Below are positions 1 to 6,081 of a stretch of 6,388 nucleotides of DNA, one piece after another. Position 1 is the first letter of the stretch, and every line of letters starts with the position of its first letter. The stretch comes from Chlamydiota bacterium. GTDB taxonomy: Bacteria; Chlamydiota; Chlamydiia; Chlamydiales; SM23-39. Both the position numbers and the translations under genes were made by a program. The notes below the pieces were generated by a model. The model made no database searches. It worked only from the letters and a program-made list of their open reading frames with translations, and was not told where the DNA came from. The stretch covers positions 1 through 6,388 of the forward strand of contig JAJFMM010000171.1 in assembly GCA_021772165.1 (NCBI GenBank), given 5' to 3'.

Positions 1-619
1 TGGAGAAGGTGACGTAGATCGGCGCCATCTGATTTAAAGAGACCAGTGGCTGTGGGCTATTTGCGCCGATCAGATTGCCTCGGTCGATCTGCAAAATCCC
101 CGTCAAGCCATCGATCGGTGCGTAGATCCAGCAATATTCGAGGTTGAGCGCGGCGCTATCCACGCTGGCTTGCGACTGCTGGACGGCAGCTTGATTGGCA
201 ACATAGCTGGATTGGAGCGTCTCATAATCGATCTGTGAGTAGTACTCGTCGCGGGTGAGCTGCGCATAGCGCTTGACCTTCTCTTCAGCGAGCGCGAAAT
301 TAGCAAGGCTTTTATCGAGTGCAGCGCGCGCATTTTTCATCGAGGCTTCATAGGGGCGCGGATCGATTGTGAAGAGCAGATCATCCTTTTGGACCTCTAG
401 TCCCTCGGTGACATAGACGTCCATCAGCTCGCCTTCGATGCGAGAGCGCACCTGCACGCTGAGGATCGGCTCCACATGGCCAAGTGTTTCGATGTAGATC
501 GGTGCCGATTTTGACTCCGCTGTGCCCATGTGGACAGGGAATTTAAGGGGAGGTGGCGGTGGCTTTTTACTGCAAGAGACAGCTAGCAGAAGTGAGAGAA
601 GAAGGAGTCTTAATCCCAT
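1..619 (-). CDS. RND-type efflux membrane fusion protein (HlyD/AcrA family), lipoprotein, 3' end beyond the window
   Basis: This is the periplasmic adaptor that links an inner-membrane pump to the outer-membrane channel encoded just upstream. My translation gives 206 residues before the left edge cuts it. A hydrophobic leader (residues 3-15) ends at LAVSC, a lipobox-like site with Cys16 as the acylated residue, followed by a Lys/Pro-rich tether at 18-25. Residues about 52-92 (VQVRSRIEGELMDVYVTEG, then LLFTIDPRPYEA) form the first half of the biotinyl-lipoyl-like domain. Residues about 93-160 are an Ala/Gln-rich helical hairpin. Residues 163-185 (CWIYAPIDGLTG, then RGNLIG) form the second lipoyl half, leading into the beta-barrel domain. 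The order and motifs match AcrA/MexA/MdtA proteins. The start at 619 has a strong GGAGG four bases upstream and overlaps the preceding gene by 10 bases, so the two are translationally coupled. An RND (AcrB-like) pump probably follows beyond the edge; an ABC partner is less likely. Confidence 0.9.
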   Translation of the reverse strand, partial: MGLRLLLLSLLLAVSCSKKPPPPPLKFPVHMGTAESKSAPIYIETLGHVEPILSVQVRSRIEGELMDVYVTEGLEVQKDDLLFTIDPRPYEASMKNARAALDKSLANFALAEEKVKRYAQLTRDEYYSQIDYETLQSSYVANQAAVQQSQASVDSAALNLEYCWIYAPIDGLTGILQIDRGNLIGANSPQPLVSLNQMAPIYVTFS

Positions 620-2130
620 ACTTCCTCCTCGCAAGATTTGCAGAACTCGGGATCGGCACAAAGAGATCCGGTCGCATAGGCGATGGAGGCGATGGATGAG
701 AACCATTGAAACTGCGATCCCGCTTTTTTAGCGCGTGCGTCAGCCAGAGAGTACTGAGAAGAGAGCAGGCTGAGGATCGTAGTGGTTCCCGCTTGATAGC
801 TTTTCAGCTGGATATCGAACTCTAGCTCAGCTGCGCTTAAGTACTCTTCTGTATCGCGCAGATTATCTGCTGATGTTTTAACGCCCATGTGCGCGGTCGT
901 CACGTTCTGGATGACGCTCAGCTCCGTCTGTAGCATCTCTGCCCTCGCCTGATCGAGGTCAGCTGCTGCTTTCCTGATCCCATTTTGGTAGTAGAAGCCG
1001 GAGAAAATGGGGAATGTAAGGCTGAGCTCTCCTGCAAAGTGGTAGCCATCGTTCTTATTGACCTTAAACCAGGAGCGGCCGATGTCGAATGTGCCGTTGA
1101 CGATCGGATAGAGCTGCGTTTTTGCATATTTTAGTGCGGCTGCTTTGGAGCAGACGTTGGCTTGCGAGGCGAGGAAATCCTGCCTCTGCGTTTGAGCGAT
1201 CTCAACGAGAGCGTCGACGCTCTCTAGCATTGGCTTCGCTACGATCTGCTCCGGCATCGGCTGCACTTTAAATGGCACGTTGGCCGGCAGGCCGAGGTCG
1301 ACTGCGAGTTGGGAAAAGGAGTTTTCTACCGTCTGCTTCTGGTTTGTCAGATTGATTCTGCTCTGCAGAAATTGTGTGCGCGCCTGTGCTACGTCTCCGA
1401 GAGCTGCCACGCCGAGGGCGAAGCGCTGGTTCGCCGCATCGAGACTCGCTTGGGCGTTTCGTAGGTTGGCCTCATCACTGCGCAGGATCTCGATCTGATA
1501 GAGGTAGAAATAGTAGTCGTTCATCACGATCTGCAGAACCGTCTGAATCTGCTGATTGTGGGTCATGTCCGCATAGTAGAGAGCTTGTCTGGCCGTCTCG
1601 GCGATGCTGCTCCTTACGCCGAAGTCGAGGATCGTGTAGGAGACGTAGAGATCGGGTGAAACGGTCGTTAGATAGTTGGAGGCGGTTGTGTTACTGCCAA
1701 AGACATTGCTGCTCGTGCCCGTCGTATTGCCGGTGGCTGACGGTGCAGCTCCTTGCGATCCGGGTGCAGTTCCTTTTTGTCTGAGGTAGGTGCCATCGAA
1801 CTGGAGACTGGGGTAGTAGTTGCTGAGTGACTGGCCATAGACGCCCGCTGCTGATCTCGCTTGCGCCCAAGTCTGCTTGGTTGCAGGGTTGTTCTGCAGG
1901 GCAATGTCGATCAGTTCGGCAAGAGAGAGTTCGTTTTGTCCAAAAGTTTCAGGAAGCAGCGTTTTGCAATCTTTCGCAGAGACGAGTTTACAGCCCTTCA
2001 TCGGCGACCAAGTTGCGTAAGAAGTGGGAGGGGTGAGTGCGTCTGGATTGGCGGCAGTAAACATGCCGGGAGCGCACCCTCCGGTAATGAGTAAAACCGT
2101 TAAAAGCGCAAAACTACTTTCTCTTCGCAT
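610..2130 (-). CDS. TolC/OprM-family outer-membrane efflux lipoprotein
   Basis: This is the outer-membrane channel of a tripartite efflux pump, 506 residues, a normal length for the family. A signal peptide (residues 7-18) ends at the lipobox ITGGC with Cys19 lipidated, as in OprM/CusC-type channels. Two OEP repeats are visible. In the first, helix 66-105 is followed by beta strands around 106-117 and 159-172 (LYVSYTILDFG), then helices carrying RFALGVAALGDVAQARTQFL (236-255). In the second, strands around 341-379 (ELSLTFPIFSGF) are followed by SYQAGTTTILSLLSSQYSLA (444-463). A Ser/Gly/Thr/Ala-rich stretch at 119-153 enlarges the first strand-strand loop, which faces outward in TolC folds. 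The C-terminus is unusual in having Cys491, Cys497 and Cys500 before an acidic tail. The start is supported by AAGGGG six to seven bases upstream. The gene overlaps the downstream adaptor gene by 10 bases. Substrate is unknown; drug or toxic-compound export is the family default. Confidence 0.93.
   Translation of the reverse strand: MRRESSFALLTVLLITGGCAPGMFTAANPDALTPPTSYATWSPMKGCKLVSAKDCKTLLPETFGQNELSLAELIDIALQNNPATKQTWAQARSAAGVYGQSLSNYYPSLQFDGTYLRQKGTAPGSQGAAPSATGNTTGTSSNVFGSNTTASNYLTTVSPDLYVSYTILDFGVRSSIAETARQALYYADMTHNQQIQTVLQIVMNDYYFYLYQIEILRSDEANLRNAQASLDAANQRFALGVAALGDVAQARTQFLQSRINLTNQKQTVENSFSQLAVDLGLPANVPFKVQPMPEQIVAKPMLESVDALVEIAQTQRQDFLASQANVCSKAAALKYAKTQLYPIVNGTFDIGRSWFKVNKNDGYHFAGELSLTFPIFSGFYYQNGIRKAAADLDQARAEMLQTELSVIQNVTTAHMGVKTSADNLRDTEEYLSAAELEFDIQLKSYQAGTTTILSLLSSQYSLADARAKKAGSQFQWFSSIASIAYATGSLCADPEFCKSCEEEVWD
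624..629 (-). promoter_or_regulatory. Ribosome binding site of the membrane fusion protein gene
   Basis: AGGAGG on the minus strand lies four bases before the ATG at 619, inside the last codons of the upstream efflux gene. It fixes the start of the fusion protein gene and indicates translational coupling of the two. Confidence 0.7.
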
Positions 2131-2172
2131 CAGATCCCCTTAAAGTTTATTTAGGAGAGCTGTCTCTTTGCG

Positions 2173-2910
2173 TCAAGGTTTGAGTTCTTTTCGGTATAGC
2201 CAGAGGACATTTTTTTCCTCCGCCCCTGCCCAATGAATAATGACAGCGTTTTTATTAAGGCCCCACCTGGACAGCCAATTATTCTTCAGAGAAAACTCTC
2301 CCACAGGAACCAGATACTTGTGAATGGCAAAGGCAAGAAGTTGATCGTCAACACAAAAACTGTTCCTAGCCTGCTGAACAAGATGGCACCAGAAATGGAG
2401 CAAATAGGACTCTTTTTCGAATAGAATAACACCACTATTGCAGCTTGCCACGTTCATCTTCTCACATTCGTCTATCGACTCCATTTCAAAAAGTGCAGCA
2501 GAGCTTCTTACAGCCAGTTTTGTAGGAGGCAATTTCATGGAGAACAAGGGTGTTAGATTGCCAACAACCTGGCAATCGAGATCCAGCCAGAGCGACCGCT
2601 CAAAAGGAGATTGCTGCATGATCAAAGGCTTGCGAAAAGAGATATCGTTAGGTATCGGTGGGCAGCCTTTGCATTTCCACTTTTTTTTCTGATAGAGCCA
2701 GCCGATCTCTTGCGGAAATGGTGAAAGTGGATCTATTTGAGATTCAGGAATCAGGATACCTCGGTCAGAACACCAGCGTTTTGCCGTATCCGATATTCCC
2801 ATGTCAGCGAATGCGATCGGGAGATCTGGGTGATGCTCTCTTATTTGCTCATACCACCAGGGTAAAAGCCACTCTTGATTGCGATCACAACCCGTAATAA
2901 TCCCATTCAT
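2173..2910 (-). CDS. Putative GT-A fold glycosyltransferase (GT8-like), cytosolic, DxD motif
   Basis: This 245-residue protein has no signal peptide or membrane segment. It starts with a short beta strand typical of GT-A enzymes (GIITGCDRNQEWLLPWW, residues 3-19). A classical metal/nucleotide-sugar DxD motif lies in LWLDLDCQVVGNL (107-119; D110 and D112). CNSGVILFEK (157-166), DDQLLAFA (188-195) and IIHWAGAEEKNVLW (224-237) follow. These correspond in order to the NSG, D-Q and late His-rich motifs of GT8-like transferases, with His226 the likely third metal ligand. I infer retaining transfer from a nucleotide sugar; donor and acceptor cannot be read. AAGGA lies four bases before the ATG at 2910. 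It is preceded by a GC-rich hairpin and follows the CAIL gene by 45 bases. A few lines sampled by eye look more AT-rich (about 38-47% GC) than gatB or the efflux genes, hinting at different ancestry. It could modify surface glycans or be a secreted enzyme acting on a host target. Confidence 0.72.
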   Translation of the reverse strand: MNGIITGCDRNQEWLLPWWYEQIREHHPDLPIAFADMGISDTAKRWCSDRGILIPESQIDPLSPFPQEIGWLYQKKKWKCKGCPPIPNDISFRKPLIMQQSPFERSLWLDLDCQVVGNLTPLFSMKLPPTKLAVRSSAALFEMESIDECEKMNVASCNSGVILFEKESYLLHFWCHLVQQARNSFCVDDQLLAFAIHKYLVPVGEFSLKNNWLSRWGLNKNAVIIHWAGAEEKNVLWLYRKELKP

Positions 2911-2920
2911 AGTTTCCTTA

Positions 2921-2945
2921 GGGGAATGCCGAAACGGCAGCCCCC
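2921..2945 (-). other. Intercistronic RNA hairpin upstream of the glycosyltransferase gene
   Basis: In the minus-strand transcript GGGG pairs with CCCC, then a G-U wobble, one C/U mismatch and a U-A pair lead to a GCCG/CGGC stem closed by a UUU loop. The structure ends two bases before the AAGGA ribosome site (2915-2919) of the glycosyltransferase gene. There is no U-run after it, so it does not look like a normal intrinsic terminator. It might stabilise RNA ends, attenuate, or affect access to the ribosome site. Base pairing is seen directly; a role is inference. Confidence 0.45.
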
Positions 2946-2955
2946 TGTAAAGTAA

Positions 2956-3267
2956 CTATAGAATTGCGCATTTTTCGGGGCAACGTAAAGTACCGAACCA
3001 GCCCTTCGCTGCTGCATCCGTCTTTGCTGCTGTTACCAATTTTGGAGTTGCGACGAGAGGTTTTGTTTCTTCGCCCTCTGCTGCTGCGGCATCCAATTTT
3101 TCAGTATGCCTTTGGTGAAGACCTGCGTCTCCCATAAAAGAAGCCATAGGATCAAACGCTTCTTGGTGTTCTTTCATTGCAGCTGCAGCTTTTGCGTCTG
3201 CTGGTGCAGCAACGGGTGCTGCTTCTCTTGGGCTATCTGGGGGAGAACCTGTTGGGCTTATAGACAT
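2956..3267 (-). CDS. Small Ala/Pro-rich protein ending in a CaaX box (CAIL); candidate host-prenylated effector
   Basis: I do not recognise this 103-residue protein as a member of a named family. The N-terminus (MSISPTGSPPDSPREAAP) is Ser/Pro-rich and probably unstructured, like many type III secretion signals. Residues 15-30 and 59-63 are Ala-rich, and a Met/Phe-containing stretch (AFDPMASFMGDAGLHQRH) spans 37-54. The C-terminus, GWFGTLRCPEKCAIL (89-103), carries Cys96 and a terminal Cys-Ala-Ile-Leu. In eukaryotes C-a-a-L is the recognition site of geranylgeranyltransferase I, and a nearby extra Cys is a common palmitoylation site. No bacterial enzyme is known to me that uses such a box, so use by a host is inferred. 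The start at 3267 has AGAGGA four bases upstream, which supports real translation. The gene follows the CSIL gene by 68 bases. The CDS is quite certain because of its ribosome site and position; the prenylation idea is a hypothesis. Confidence 0.75.
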   Translation of the reverse strand: MSISPTGSPPDSPREAAPVAAPADAKAAAAMKEHQEAFDPMASFMGDAGLHQRHTEKLDAAAAEGEETKPLVATPKLVTAAKTDAAAKGWFGTLRCPEKCAIL

Positions 3268-3335
3268 AAAATCCTCTCTAAAAGGTTAAAGATGCAGCAG
3301 CTTGCAACAGGATAGAAATTTTTTGCAAACGGATT

Positions 3336-3563
3336 TTATAGGATGGAGCAGGGACATGGACAGTAACTACCCAAGCCTTCCGGTTTCTTTTGAACAGAGC
3401 GCACTGTGAGGGGTTTTGGAGTGACCGGAGGCTCGGCAATATTTCTTATTCTAAACCGTTTCAAGGCTCTCTCCACTTTTCTCTCTTCGCGAAAAGAAAC
3501 GGGGTTGCGCGCTTGTGTTTTCGGCCAGTGAGTTGCTTTAGAATCCGTACTGTTTACAACCAT
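3336..3563 (-). CDS. Small basic protein ending in a CaaX box (CSIL), overlapping the methyltransferase 3' end
   Basis: This is a 75-residue protein of unknown family. The open frame extends upstream to an ATG at 3632, but I chose the ATG at 3563 because GGAGG stands five bases before it and the earlier ATGs lack a ribosome site. The middle is strongly basic (FREERKVERALKRFRIRN, residues 24-41). A Pro/Lys-rich segment follows (PPVTPKPLTVRSVQKKP, 45-61), and the chain ends SYCPCPCSIL (66-75). The layout of basic tract, extra cysteines and terminal Cys-Ser-Ile-Leu is that of the Ras/Rho hypervariable tail, where the CaaX Cys is geranylgeranylated (Leu in the last place) and upstream cysteines may be palmitoylated. 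It overlaps the methyltransferase gene by 26 bases in another frame, so translation is probably coupled. An alternative is that a frameshift once joined, or still joins, the two frames into a methyltransferase with a CaaX tail. Confidence 0.68.
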   Translation of the reverse strand: MVVNSTDSKATHWPKTQARNPVSFREERKVERALKRFRIRNIAEPPVTPKPLTVRSVQKKPEGLGSYCPCPCSIL

Positions 3564-4581
3564 CAATTCCTCCGGTGCTAGCAGCAAAGACATGGACTGT
3601 TGATTTGATCCTCTCTTTTCCGAGAGGAACATCGGAGCGCCACTCTTCGCAAGTCGACAACAAGTCGGAATCGAAGGAGTTAGCAGAAGAGCCGGGAGTT
3701 AGATCCACCTCGGTTTGTGCATTAAGAGTGCCACAGTGGAGAACCTTCCAATTGTTAGCCGCTGCCGCTTTTTGTAAGTAGTTTTCAAAGAGATCTTGTA
3801 TGCGTAGTTTTTCTAGATGCGTTGTATCAAAAGGGATCAGAGGCGTTAGATCTTGGTGTGAGATGAACGCATTATTCAAAATGATTGCTTGGATCTGCGG
3901 ATGCAGTACGCTCCATTTGGAGAGTAACTCGAAGTGCGGCTCTGAGGGTTTCAACAAACGTAAGAAATCGTTTTGAGGGAGATAATAGAGCGTCTCTAAG
4001 GAATCGGATGCGGGGAGGAGCACGCCTCCTTTTTGTGCGCAGGCATCCATGAATGCTGTGGTAAAGAAGTTGAGGTCAGCCAGATGTAGCAAGGTGCCGT
4101 TAGGTCTAAGAATCGAGCTCATCTTTTTAAAAGCGCTCTCAAAGCTGCTGTAGGGAAGCGTATCTAAACTGTTACAGCCTACAATGGCGTCAAAAACAGG
4201 GCCTTTCCAGCGCTTTTGATCTGTCAGATCGAGAGAGAAGTTTTCTCTGGTTGCGAGGAGGTCGGAAAAGTTCCAGTTGAAGCTGCGCTGCGTGCCAAAG
4301 AGTCTGCTGAGATAAGATTCATGATTCAAAAGTGGGCCGCATCCAATCTCGAGTAGATCTGATGAGTGCGACAGGTATTTTTCCTGCAGATCGTTGAGGA
4401 TCGCTTTTGTTGCGGGCTCTAATTTTTTTCGAACTGATCTCGTATTTTCCTTCCAAGCTAGATTCGGTTGTTTCCGAAGCTGAGGTAGGACCATTTCTTG
4501 ATAGAAAGATCTGGGCGGAGTATTGCCGAACATCTTTGTGAATGTGGCGATCTGTTCTTCGTAGTATTGCAAAGCAGTCAT
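3538..4581 (-). CDS. Class I SAM-dependent methyltransferase, substrate unknown
   Basis: This 347-residue protein has a helical N-terminal part (1-70) before a Rossmann-type methyltransferase core. Motif I is LLEIGCGPL (76-84), the glycine-rich SAM-binding loop. FSLDLTD (115-121) gives a possible second-strand acidic region, and FDAIVGCNSLDTLP (130-143) is motif IV. ILRPNGTLLHLADL (157-170) matches the post-motif strand seen in small-molecule and protein methyltransferases. The strand VHVFAAS near 329-335 probably closes the fold. No signal peptide or membrane segment is visible. The start at 4581 has no Shine-Dalgarno sequence; the preceding 39 bases are AT-rich, and a later in-frame ATG at residue 17 also lacks one. 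It follows gatB closely but has no obvious link to tRNA amidation. The 3' end overlaps the CSIL gene. Methyl acceptor is not deducible; quinone, RNA, protein or host targets are all possible. Confidence 0.82.
   Translation of the reverse strand: MTALQYYEEQIATFTKMFGNTPPRSFYQEMVLPQLRKQPNLAWKENTRSVRKKLEPATKAILNDLQEKYLSHSSDLLEIGCGPLLNHESYLSRLFGTQRSFNWNFSDLLATRENFSLDLTDQKRWKGPVFDAIVGCNSLDTLPYSSFESAFKKMSSILRPNGTLLHLADLNFFTTAFMDACAQKGGVLLPASDSLETLYYLPQNDFLRLLKPSEPHFELLSKWSVLHPQIQAIILNNAFISHQDLTPLIPFDTTHLEKLRIQDLFENYLQKAAAANNWKVLHCGTLNAQTEVDLTPGSSANSFDSDLLSTCEEWRSDVPLGKERIKSTVHVFAASTGGIDGCKQYGF
3568..3573 (-). promoter_or_regulatory. Ribosome binding site of the CSIL gene, inside the methyltransferase coding region
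   Basis: GGAGGA on the minus strand is followed after four bases by the ATG at 3563. It lies in the last ten codons of the methyltransferase gene and is the main reason to choose the 75-residue start over the longer 98-residue frame. Confidence 0.65.
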
Positions 4582-4590
4582 AATAGATAG

Positions 4591-4619
4591 TTTTTATTAT
4601 GATCTGCTGTTTATTGCAA
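4591..4619 (-). promoter_or_regulatory. Possible weak promoter between gatB and the methyltransferase gene
   Basis: TTGCAA (4614-4619) and TAAAAA (4591-4596) are separated by 17 bases in an AT-rich spacer; each matches four or five of six sigma-70-like consensus bases. An overlapping CATAAT at 4596-4601 is a better -10 but is too close to that -35. No terminator separates this from gatB, so read-through is equally possible. Weak evidence. Confidence 0.2.
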
Positions 4620-4620
4620 T

Positions 4621-6081
4621 CTAGATTTTTTTCTTAATGAGGTCGTTGACGACTTGAGGAGAGGCTTTACCGCGTGTGAGTTTCATCACTTGTCCGACGA
4701 GAAATGCGAAAGCTTTGTCTCTGCCGGCTTTGTAGTCGACGATCGATTGCGGATTTTCCGCGAGGACTTGATCGACGAGAGGTTCAATTTCGCTCACACT
4801 GCCGATCGGCTGGTAATCGGGATTCTTTTCGACGATGGTTACCGGATCGAGTCCGGGGCTCTGCACCATCTCGTCGGCGACGCTTTTTGCGATACGTCCT
4901 GTGATTTTTTTCTCGTCGATCATGCGGACGAGTTTTGAGATGTGAGCCGGTACGATGCCAAGAGTGCGCAGCGTCTTTCCAGAATCTTTGAGGCGTCCTG
5001 AAAATTCGCTCATGATCCAGTTAGAGAGCAGCTCTGGATTGCTCGAGGTTTGCATTGCCTCTTCAAAGTAGTCGCAAAGCGGTTTGTCCTGGATCAGCAC
5101 CGTGGCTGCATAGACGCTCAATCCGAGGTCGGTGCGGTAGCGATGGTAGCGATCTTGGGGCAGCTCCGGGAGTAAGTGGCGTACCTGGTCGACATATTCA
5201 TTGGTCAAGACGATCGGGGAGAGGTCCGGCTCTGGGAAGTAGCGGTAGTCGTCGGCCTTCTCTTTTGTACGCATCATGATGAGCCCTTTTCGATCGTGAT
5301 CCCAGCGGTAGGTGCCGGGAGGTACGAGCTCTTCATAATCTTTGCCTGGATTCTCTAGGTAGAGAGCTACCTGGCGGCGGAATTCAGCTTCGATGGCCAT
5401 CTCCATGAAGTGAAATGAGTTCATGTTTTTGACCTCAATCTTGGGTCTGAATCCCTTTTCTCCCTTCTTGCGGACAGAGATGTTTGCGTCGATCCGTAGA
5501 GTGCCTTCTTCCATATTACAATCTGAGGCGTCCAGGTAGAGCATGACAGCGCGTATTGCAGAAGCGTAAGAGGAGGCTTCTTTGGCGGTGTGCATGCAGG
5601 GCTCTGAGACAATTTCGATCAGAGGTGCGCCTGCTCGATTGTAGTCGACGCCTGCAAATGTGGTGAAATGCTTGAGGTTGCCTGCGTCATCTTCTAGATG
5701 TGCGCGATTGATCTGGAATGTCTTTTCTTCTCCCTCGACGCTCGTTTTAATAGAGCCTCCCGTGACGATAGGTCTTTCGAATTGGGTAATCTGAAAGTTA
5801 CGGGGAGAATCGGGATAGAAGTAGGATTTTCTATCGAAGCGGCTCACGAGGTTCACTGTGGCGTTCACTGCGAGGCCAAACTGTACAGCTTTTCTCACAG
5901 CTTCTTTATTTAGGACCGGTAGCGCTCCTGGCTGTCCTGTGCAGACGGGTGTGATGTTGGTGTTGGGATCGTCGCCAAAGCGATTGGGTGCCGAGCTGAA
6001 GAGTTTCGAGCGGGTGTTGAGCTGTAGGTGGATCTCTAGGCCAATGACGGGCTCCCACTGATCGAGCGGTAGATCTTTCAT
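4621..6081 (-). CDS. gatB: Asp/Glu-tRNA(Asn/Gln) amidotransferase subunit B
   Basis: GatB is the kinase and tRNA-binding subunit of GatCAB. It phosphorylates the side chain of Glu (or Asp) misacylated on tRNA(Gln) (or tRNA(Asn)) and amidates it with ammonia channelled from GatA, in the cytoplasm. The 486-residue length is typical. Diagnostic segments in order are WEPVIGLEIHLQLNTRSKLF (9-28), RFDRKSYFYPDSPRNFQITQ (81-100), HLEDDAGNLKH (128-138), DYNRAGAPLIEIVSEP (146-161), SDCNMEEGTLRIDANISVR (186-204), KIEVKNMNSF (214-223) and DDYRYFPEPDL (277-287). The helical, YqeY-like tRNA-recognition tail follows from roughly 335 to KASPQVVNDLIKKKI at the end. The start is fixed by GAGGGAG four bases upstream and by overlap with gatA (TAATG). 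The sequence strongly resembles chlamydial GatB. No anomaly was seen. Confidence 0.98.
   Translation of the reverse strand: MKDLPLDQWEPVIGLEIHLQLNTRSKLFSSAPNRFGDDPNTNITPVCTGQPGALPVLNKEAVRKAVQFGLAVNATVNLVSRFDRKSYFYPDSPRNFQITQFERPIVTGGSIKTSVEGEEKTFQINRAHLEDDAGNLKHFTTFAGVDYNRAGAPLIEIVSEPCMHTAKEASSYASAIRAVMLYLDASDCNMEEGTLRIDANISVRKKGEKGFRPKIEVKNMNSFHFMEMAIEAEFRRQVALYLENPGKDYEELVPPGTYRWDHDRKGLIMMRTKEKADDYRYFPEPDLSPIVLTNEYVDQVRHLLPELPQDRYHRYRTDLGLSVYAATVLIQDKPLCDYFEEAMQTSSNPELLSNWIMSEFSGRLKDSGKTLRTLGIVPAHISKLVRMIDEKKITGRIAKSVADEMVQSPGLDPVTIVEKNPDYQPIGSVSEIEPLVDQVLAENPQSIVDYKAGRDKAFAFLVGQVMKLTRGKASPQVVNDLIKKKI

Noticed and set aside
1..500. Many GATC/CGATC tetramers near the left edge as a possible origin-like or methylation cluster
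   Set aside because: They fall in coding sequence as common Asp/Ile codons (GAT, ATC) and show no regular spacing.
1374..1784. A 136-codon open frame on the plus strand opposite the efflux channel gene
   Set aside because: It is Ser/Arg/Cys-rich and family-less, lies wholly antisense to a well supported TolC gene and reflects that gene's codon use.
2150..2166. Small inverted repeat (GAGA/TCTC) between the glycosyltransferase and efflux genes as a terminator
   Set aside because: Only four base pairs and no U-run after it in the transcript.
3564..3632. Longer 98-residue start for the CSIL protein at 3632
   Set aside because: No ribosome site precedes this ATG, and the added residues lie fully inside the methyltransferase frame; the ATG at 3563 has GGAGG at proper spacing.
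3538..4581. Methyltransferase as a bacterial isoprenylcysteine carboxyl methyltransferase acting on the CaaX proteins
   Set aside because: That enzyme family is integral to the membrane; this protein is a soluble class I Rossmann methyltransferase with no membrane segments.
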